18,962 nt of DNA, taken from contig CAJGCQ010000009.1 in NCBI GenBank assembly GCA_904501875.1, positions 1 to 18,962 of the forward strand. The letters are read 5' to 3'. Origin of the DNA: Clostridiaceae bacterium (GTDB taxonomy: Bacteria > Bacillota > Clostridia > Oscillospirales > Acutalibacteraceae). Shown piece by piece: positions 14,324-18,962 of this stretch (the stretch's first letter is position 1; every line of letters starts with the position of its first letter). The translations under genes were made by a program, and so were the position numbers. The notes under the pieces are model-generated. The model was not told the origin of the DNA. It did not search any database and saw nothing but the letters and a program-made list of their open reading frames with translations.

Positions 14324-14352
14324 AAAACGCATAACTTTAAAGCGTTTTATGC
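14324..14352 (+). promoter_or_regulatory. Alternative hairpins in the groES 5' leader
   Basis: AAAACGC (14324-14330) can pair with GCGTTTT (14342-14348). Alternatively GCATAA (14329-14334) can pair with TTATGC (14347-14352). The two stems share bases and exclude one another. They lie between the predicted RNA start and the ribosome site of groES. Confidence 0.4.
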
Positions 14353-14385
14353 TCGCTTATTAAAATTCATTTGGGAGGAATTTTC

Positions 14386-14670
14386 ATGAACATTAAGCCT
14401 TTGGCTGACAATGTCGTTATCAAGGCGACAGAAGCAGAGGAAACCACAAAGAGCGGTATTGTTCTTACATCTGCCGCTAAGGAAAAACCGCAGGTTGCGG
14501 TTGTAGTAGCCGTAGGACCGGGCGGAATGGTTGACGGTAAAGAGGTCAAAATGACCGTTAAGGCGGGAGATAAGGTTATCGCCGCAAAGTATTCGGGAAC
14601 CGATATTAAGATTGATAATGAAGAATACACAATCCTTCATCAGTCCGATATATTGGCAATCGTTGAATAA
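14386..14670 (+). CDS. groES: Co-chaperonin GroES
   Basis: A 94-residue GroES, the heptameric lid of the GroEL folding chamber. The N-terminus MNIKPLADNVVIK, the mobile loop EETTKSGIVL (about 19-28), the GPGG turn and the C-terminal HQSDILAIVE are all typical. The start is ATG at 14386 because GGGAGGA precedes it by 6 nt and it gives the canonical N-terminus; an ATG five codons earlier lies upstream of that site. GroEL follows after 15 nt. Confidence 0.97.
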   Translation: MNIKPLADNVVIKATEAEETTKSGIVLTSAAKEKPQVAVVVAVGPGGMVDGKEVKMTVKAGDKVIAAKYSGTDIKIDNEEYTILHQSDILAIVE

Positions 14671-14685
14671 TAGGAGGGCTTAATT

Positions 14686-16323
14686 ATGGCAAAGAATGTA
14701 ATTTTCGGTGAAGATGCCCGCAAGGCGCTTCAGGCAGGCGTTGATAAATTGGCAGATGCCGTTAAGGTCACCTTAGGACCTAAGGGTAGAAATGTAGTGC
14801 TTGAAAAACAGTACGGCTCACCCCTTATCACTAATGACGGAGTTACCATAGCAAAGGAAATCGAGCTTGACGACCCCTTTGAGAATATGGGCGCTCAGCT
14901 TGTAAAAGAGGTTTCGGTTAAGACTAACGATGCCGCAGGCGACGGTACAACCACCGCTACCGTTTTGGCACAGGCTCTTATTAAAGAGGGTATGAAGAAT
15001 GTTGCCGCAGGCGCTAACCCGATGGTGCTTAAAAAGGGAATAAAGACCGCTGTGGATACCGCTATCAAGACGGTTGTTGATAATTCTAAGAAGGTAAGCG
15101 GCAGTGATGATATCGCCCGTGTTGCTACAATTTCTTCGGGCGATGAGGTTATCGGTAAGCTTATTGCCGAGGCTATGAGCAAGGTTACCGCCGACGGCGT
15201 TATCACCGTTGAGGAGTCCAAGACCGCCGAGACATATTCCGAGGTTGTAGAGGGCATGCAGTTTGACAGAGGATACATCACACCCTATATGGTCACTGAT
15301 TCCGACAAGATGGAGGCTGTCCTTGACGACGCCCTCATTCTTATAACCGATAAGAAGATTTCCAATATTCAGGAAATTCTCCCCCTTCTTGAGCAGATTG
15401 TTCAGGCAGGCAAGAAGCTCCTTATAATTGCCGAGGATGTTGAGGGCGAAGCCCTTTCAACCCTTATTGTTAATAAGATTCGAGGCACCTTTACCTGCGT
15501 TGCGGTTAAGGCACCCGGCTTTGGCGACAGACGCAAGGAAATGCTTCAGGATATCGCCATTCTTACAGGTGGTCAGGTTATCTCTGAGGAGTTAGGCCTT
15601 GAGCTTAAGGACACCGCTATTGATCAGTTAGGCCGTGCCCGTCAGGTTAAGGTTACAAAAGAAAACACCATTATAGTTGACGGTGCGGGCGATTCGGACA
15701 CCATTAAGGACAGAATTAACCGCATCAGAAACGAGATTGCAAACACAACTTCAGATTTTGACAGAGAAAAGCTTCAGGAAAGACTTGCGAAGCTTGCAGG
15801 CGGTGTTGCTGTTATTAAGGTCGGCGCCGCAACCGAGATTGAAATGAAGGATAAGAAGCTCCGCATTGAGGACGCTCTTTCGGCTACAAAGGCGGCCGTT
15901 GAAGAGGGTATCGTAGCAGGCGGTGGCGTAGCGCTTATCAACGCTATTCCGGCCGTTAAGGCTCTGCTTGATACTGCAGAGGGCGACGAAAAGACCGGCG
16001 TCAGCATCGTTCTTAAGTCACTTGAAGCTCCTATCAAACAGATTGCGTTAAACTCGGGTCTTGAAGGCTCAGTTATTATCGATAAGATTGTAAACAGCAG
16101 CAAGGTCAATTACGGCTTTGACGCTTACAAAGAGGAATACACCGATATGTTAGACGCAGGTATCGTTGACCCCACCAAGGTTACACGCTCTGCTCTTGAA
16201 AATGCCGCTTCGGTAGCTTCAATGGTTCTCACAACCGAGAGCCTTGTGGCCGAGAAGAAGGAAGACAAGGCGGCGGCTAATGCCGCAGCAGCTGCTGCAG
16301 CCGCACAGGGCGGAATGTACTGA
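14686..16323 (+). CDS. groEL: Chaperonin GroEL
   Basis: A 545-residue GroEL of normal length. Conserved sites include VTLGPKGRNVVLE, ITNDGVTIAKEI, the ATP-binding GDGTTTATVLAQ, AGGVAVIKVGAATE, and EEGIVAGGGVAL. It forms the tetradecameric ATP-driven folding cage with GroES. The C-terminal tail is alanine-rich and ends AQGGMY rather than the long Gly-Gly-Met repeat of E. coli. Codon use is more biased than in its neighbours, fitting high expression. The ATG at 14686 has AGGAGG upstream. A terminator at 16365-16399 closes the unit. Confidence 0.98.
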   Translation: MAKNVIFGEDARKALQAGVDKLADAVKVTLGPKGRNVVLEKQYGSPLITNDGVTIAKEIELDDPFENMGAQLVKEVSVKTNDAAGDGTTTATVLAQALIKEGMKNVAAGANPMVLKKGIKTAVDTAIKTVVDNSKKVSGSDDIARVATISSGDEVIGKLIAEAMSKVTADGVITVEESKTAETYSEVVEGMQFDRGYITPYMVTDSDKMEAVLDDALILITDKKISNIQEILPLLEQIVQAGKKLLIIAEDVEGEALSTLIVNKIRGTFTCVAVKAPGFGDRRKEMLQDIAILTGGQVISEELGLELKDTAIDQLGRARQVKVTKENTIIVDGAGDSDTIKDRINRIRNEIANTTSDFDREKLQERLAKLAGGVAVIKVGAATEIEMKDKKLRIEDALSATKAAVEEGIVAGGGVALINAIPAVKALLDTAEGDEKTGVSIVLKSLEAPIKQIALNSGLEGSVIIDKIVNSSKVNYGFDAYKEEYTDMLDAGIVDPTKVTRSALENAASVASMVLTTESLVAEKKEDKAAANAAAAAAAAQGGMY

Positions 16324-16325
16324 TT

Positions 16326-16353
16326 TAGACATTAGACGGTAGATATTAGACAT
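16326..16353. repeat. Four 7-bp tandem repeats after groEL
   Basis: TAGACAT, TAGACGG, TAGATAT and TAGACAT follow each other without gap, starting two bases after the groEL stop codon. They share the TAGA core and 7-bp phase with the array after spo0A (13506-13526). They lie just before the groEL terminator. Confidence 0.65.
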
Positions 16354-16364
16354 TCATAATTAAT

Positions 16365-16399
16365 CGCACCCGTTCCGATTTAAAATCGGAGCGGGTGCG
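16365..16399 (+). terminator. Terminator after groEL
   Basis: Bases 16365-16380 pair with 16384-16399 through one G-T wobble, a long GC-rich stem with a tight loop; GGTTTATT follows. It closes the groESL unit. Confidence 0.8.
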
Positions 16400-16553
16400 G
16401 GTTTATTGCTTCTATTGTAAATATTGGGTACCTTCGGCACCAAGCCTTACGCAAGCTGTCGCAGTCTCTTTCGGTGTTTTTACCAAAGGCGAGAAATTTA
16501 ATTTAATAATTCCCCCTCTTATGGCAATAATATGTAAAAACGGAGGGGAAATT

Positions 16554-17879
16554 ATGAAAAAAAGGAATGCTGTAAGGATTATATCGTTCTGCGCCGCCGC
16601 AGTGGTGGTTTCCGCTGTGTTTGCAGTGCGCACAAATAATGATTTGAACAGATACAGACTTGAAATTAAAAATAATTATGCGGAAATGCTTGACACTTTA
16701 AATTCCAGCGTTAACAATATATCTCTTATTCTTGAAAAGGCGGAGTATGTAACCACAGCGAAACAGTTAAGCCATATGTCGGCAAAGCTTTTAAGCGAGG
16801 CGGAAAGCGCAAAGGCGGCGCTGTCCAGGTTGCCTGCGGGGGAAAATTTAGATGTTTTAAACCGATTCCTCTCTCAGGTGGGTAACTACGCCGTTTCGGT
16901 TTCTGAAAGCCTTATCGGCGGGGAAAGCCTTGATGAAGAATACACAGCTAATATCGCAGCTCTTAAAGTTGCCGCACAAAAAATTTCTGAAGCGGTGAGT
17001 AATTCCTCTATCGCCTACGATAATCCTTCCGCTTGGGCAGACAATTTGGACAACAAGCTTTCCGAAAGTGTTGACAAAGATTCCTTAAGCAGTACCCTTG
17101 ATATACTTGAGGGCAGTCTTTCCGATTATCCAACCCTTGTGTACGACGGGCCTTATTCCGACCACATTTTGGAAAAAGAGCCGCTTATGCTTAAAAACGC
17201 CGAGGCTGTGACCGAGGGCGAAGCACTTAAAATAGCCGCCGAAACCTGTGAATGTGATGAAGAACAGCTTTCGACGAACGGTACGGTAGACGGAAAAATT
17301 CCTGCTTATCGCTTTTCGGGGGATAATGTCAGCGTTACGGTAAGTCGTGCGGGCGGGTATGCTGTATATATGCGAAAAAGTCGTGAAATGGGCGACTTTG
17401 TCCTTGATTACCGTCAGGCTGTTGATAAGGCAAAAAGATACCTTGAACGAATCGGAATGAGCGGTTTTACCGAGACTTATTATTTTACCGACGAGGGCGT
17501 TTGCGTTATAAACTTCGCCTTTCTTGACGGAAAAACTATTTGCTATACCGACCTTGTAAAGGTGGGGGTTGCGATGGATACGGGGGAAATAATGCTTTAC
17601 GAGACGAGCGGATATATTGCAAACCACACCGAGCGAGCCTTTGAAAGTGCGGCGATAGCACCTGAGGAGGCGGCAAAAGCCGTAAGCCCGAGGCTTCATA
17701 TAAGAGAAACCGCCTTGGCACTTATACCAACAAAGGGCGGGAACGAAAAACGGTGCTATGAATTTGTCTGTGAGACTGATGACGACAGGGAAATTCTTGT
17801 ATATATAAACGCCGTAACGGGGGAGGAAGAGGATATTTTAGTCCTTTTAAAGAGCGACGGCGGAACTCTTGCAAAATAA
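16554..17879 (+). CDS. ypeB: Germination protein YpeB
   Basis: A 441-residue YpeB homologue. After a short basic start, a hydrophobic segment at about 8-26 (RIISFCAAAVVVSAVFAV) forms a signal anchor. A helical N-terminal domain follows, and the C-terminal half has PepSY-type repeats (DYRQAVDKAKRYLERIGM; MDTGEIMLYE; INAVTGEEEDILVL). In Bacillus YpeB is needed to place and protect the cortex-lytic enzyme SleB in spores. The start is ATG at 16554 with CGGAGGGG 4-8 nt upstream. A longer frame upstream has no ribosome site and runs into the terminator. sleB, usually adjacent, is not in this window. Sigma-G control is expected for the family, but I could not locate a convincing sigma-G promoter. 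Confidence 0.88.
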   Translation: MKKRNAVRIISFCAAAVVVSAVFAVRTNNDLNRYRLEIKNNYAEMLDTLNSSVNNISLILEKAEYVTTAKQLSHMSAKLLSEAESAKAALSRLPAGENLDVLNRFLSQVGNYAVSVSESLIGGESLDEEYTANIAALKVAAQKISEAVSNSSIAYDNPSAWADNLDNKLSESVDKDSLSSTLDILEGSLSDYPTLVYDGPYSDHILEKEPLMLKNAEAVTEGEALKIAAETCECDEEQLSTNGTVDGKIPAYRFSGDNVSVTVSRAGGYAVYMRKSREMGDFVLDYRQAVDKAKRYLERIGMSGFTETYYFTDEGVCVINFAFLDGKTICYTDLVKVGVAMDTGEIMLYETSGYIANHTERAFESAAIAPEEAAKAVSPRLHIRETALALIPTKGGNEKRCYEFVCETDDDREILVYINAVTGEEEDILVLLKSDGGTLAK

Positions 17880-17882
17880 TAC

Positions 17883-17911
17883 TTGATTTTTTTGGAAAGT
17901 TGTGTTAGAAT
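17883..17911 (+). promoter_or_regulatory. Promoter for rplS
   Basis: TTGATT (17883-17888) and TAGAAT (17906-17911) are 17 nt apart. An extended -10 TG lies at 17903-17904. Transcription should start near 17918, leaving about 165 nt of leader. Confidence 0.7.
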
Positions 17912-17917
17912 AGTAAA

Positions 17918-18066
17918 GCTGTTCAGGACGGCAAGGCTTTTTTATGCCGTTTTGAGCGAGTGTGCATTTGATTTCACCCGAGCCTTACGGGTGGGTTCAT
18001 TGCCGAAAATCGACATTGAAGCGGGTGGTCCTCTGTCCTTTAGGAGTACGAACGCCTGGTATTAAT
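17918..18066 (+). promoter_or_regulatory. Structured rplS leader (probable L19 autoregulatory leader)
   Basis: The leader has ACGGCA/TGCCGT (17928-17933 with 17945-17950), CACCCG/CGGGTG (17975-17980 with 17988-17993), and a final region with a TCCT/AGGA hairpin. Known Firmicutes rplS mRNAs carry a conserved leader thought to bind L19 for feedback control; position and folding fit, but the assignment rests mainly on context. Confidence 0.6.
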
Positions 18067-18082
18067 TAAGGAGGAAAAAAAG

Positions 18083-18427
18083 ATGGACGCTATCAAGGAA
18101 CTTACAGCTGATATGCTCAAAAAGGATGTTCCCGAAATTCTTATCGGTAGTACTGTTAAGGTACATGTAAGAATTAAGGAGGGTGAAAAGGAAAGAATTC
18201 AGGTGTTCGAGGGCACAGTTATTGCCAAGAACAACAGCGGAATTGCTGAGACCTTTACCGTTCGCCGTGTTTCCTACGGAGTAGGTGTTGAGCGTGTATT
18301 CCCCGTACATTCACCCAGCGTTGCCAAGGTTGAGCTTGTACGCAAGGGTCAGGTTCGCAGAGCGAAGCTCTACTATCTGCGTGACAGAGTGGGTAAGGCT
18401 GCTAAGGTTAAAGAACTTATCGGTTAA
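18083..18427 (+). CDS. rplS: 50S ribosomal protein L19
   Basis: A 114-residue L19, matching the usual length. Typical segments are GSTVKVHVRIKEGEKERIQV, FEGTVIA, TFTVRRVSYGVGVERVFPVH and KLYYLRDRVGKAAKVKE. It lies at the 30S-50S interface near bridge B8. AAGGAGG precedes the ATG at 18083 by 9 nt. It is alone after its leader rather than behind trmD-rimM, the usual arrangement. Signal peptidase lepB follows after a hairpin, a pairing seen in other Clostridia. Confidence 0.98.
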   Translation: MDAIKELTADMLKKDVPEILIGSTVKVHVRIKEGEKERIQVFEGTVIAKNNSGIAETFTVRRVSYGVGVERVFPVHSPSVAKVELVRKGQVRRAKLYYLRDRVGKAAKVKELIG

Positions 18428-18441
18428 TAATAAGGCTAAGA

Positions 18442-18473
18442 GGGGGAACGGGTTTGTACTGTTCCTCCTTTTT
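18442..18473 (+). terminator. Terminator between rplS and lepB
   Basis: GGGGGAAC (18442-18449) pairs with GTTCCTCC (18461-18468) with one G-T wobble and is followed by five T residues. It ends 19 nt before the lepB start, so lepB may depend on partial read-through, as I see no promoter in the gap. Confidence 0.8.
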
Positions 18474-18492
18474 GCTTAAATGAGGTAACTGT

Positions 18493-18962
18493 ATGGACGG
18501 CATTAGTAATACTGAAAAACTTAAAAATATTATTATTTCTGCCGCAAACAGCGGCAACGGGGAGGACGGCTTTAAGGTGAATACTGAATATGCTGACAAC
18601 CTGCCTGATACCCCCGAGGAGGATAAAAAGCCCACTGTCGCTGAGGAAATTTTTGAATGGCTTGATGTTCTTGCTACCGCTATAATTGCAGTTGTTATAA
18701 TTTTCAGCCTGATATGCAGGATTGCTACCATTGAGGGTCCTTCCATGCAAAACACCCTCTTTACGGGGGACAGGGTGATAATTTCAAATCTCGGATATAC
18801 GCCAAAGCAGGGCGATATAGTGGTTGTCTCAAGGAATATTAACAATTCCGCCGAGGATGCTGAAAACGGTCAAGAGCCTATCATAAAGCGGGTTATCGCA
18901 GTGGGCGGTCAAATGGTGGATATTGATTTTGAGCGAGGAGTCGTCTCGGTTGACGGGGTTGA
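18493..18962 (+). CDS. lepB: Type I signal peptidase (partial, 3' end outside window)
   Basis: The first 156 residues of a signal peptidase I, which removes signal peptides from exported proteins at the membrane. A single membrane segment at about 59-77 is followed by the catalytic serine motif IEGPSM (Ser84), GDRVII, GDIVVV, and the catalytic lysine motif IIKRVIAVGG (Lys132). An unusually long N-terminal cytoplasmic part of about 55 residues, rich in Asn, Asp and Glu, precedes the membrane segment. The ATG at 18493 follows GAGG by 7 nt. The frame is open to the window edge. Confidence 0.93.
   Translation, partial: MDGISNTEKLKNIIISAANSGNGEDGFKVNTEYADNLPDTPEEDKKPTVAEEIFEWLDVLATAIIAVVIIFSLICRIATIEGPSMQNTLFTGDRVIISNLGYTPKQGDIVVVSRNINNSAEDAENGQEPIIKRVIAVGGQMVDIDFERGVVSVDGV

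Noticed and set aside
13506..16353. CRISPR interpretation of the TAGANNN repeats
   Set aside because: Units are only 7 bp with no spacers, and no cas genes are present.
16395..16553. Longer ypeB start 53 codons upstream
   Set aside because: It begins inside the groEL terminator, has no ribosome site, and the ATG at 16554 has a strong one plus a typical signal-anchor N-terminus.
17085..17699. A 204-codon open frame on the minus strand inside ypeB
   Set aside because: It is antisense to a well-supported gene, its composition is unlike a real protein and no ribosome site precedes it.

Overview
The window reads as chromosomal DNA of a spore-forming, low-to-mid GC member of the Clostridia. The best guess is an Oscillospiraceae/Ruminococcaceae-type lineage, but the exact taxon cannot be fixed from sequence alone. 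The evidence is a full-length Spo0A with its conserved C-terminal DNA-binding domain, a SigH-like sigma factor, the germination protein YpeB, Firmicutes-type RqcH, TrmK and YhaM, strong GGAGG ribosome sites, and a leader RNA in front of rplS. There is no sign of phage, insertion sequences, CRISPR or recent transfer.

Left half (1-10360), all on the minus strand. Reading with transcription, a MATE-family transporter comes first, with its own promoter and a leader of about 240 nt. A tightly packed group follows: purA, yhaM (3'-5' exoribonuclease), a small DUF1858 CxxC protein, trmK, rqcH and a sugar isomerase/epimerase-like TIM barrel. Several junctions overlap or nearly touch (ATGA, TAATG, 2-nt gap). 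A promoter inside the end of the isomerase gene appears to start a second unit: a Wzz-like membrane adaptor, a CpsD-type tyrosine kinase, a CpsB-type phosphatase and pgeF, closed by a good terminator at 108-142. A last minus-strand gene enters at the left edge with only its first nine codons inside.

Right half (10705-18962), all on the plus strand: thiamine pyrophosphokinase; a SigH-like sigma factor; a double zinc-ribbon protein whose leader holds a tRNA-like element; spo0A with an upstream 0A box; a MarR-type regulator; groES-groEL; ypeB; rplS with its leader; and the start of lepB (signal peptidase I). Most units end in clear hairpin terminators.

Working together: the right half groups sporulation control (SigH-like factor, Spo0A), germination (YpeB) and housekeeping chaperone, ribosome and secretion genes. 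The left half groups purine synthesis, RNA decay, tRNA modification and ribosome rescue, then a tyrosine-phosphorylation module for envelope polysaccharide that has no glycosyltransferase genes beside it. The most unusual items are the tRNA-like leader at 12049-12113, the apparent non-AUG start of cpsB, a 7-bp tandem repeat at the 3' ends of spo0A and groEL, and a groESL promoter region with no recognisable CIRCE operator.
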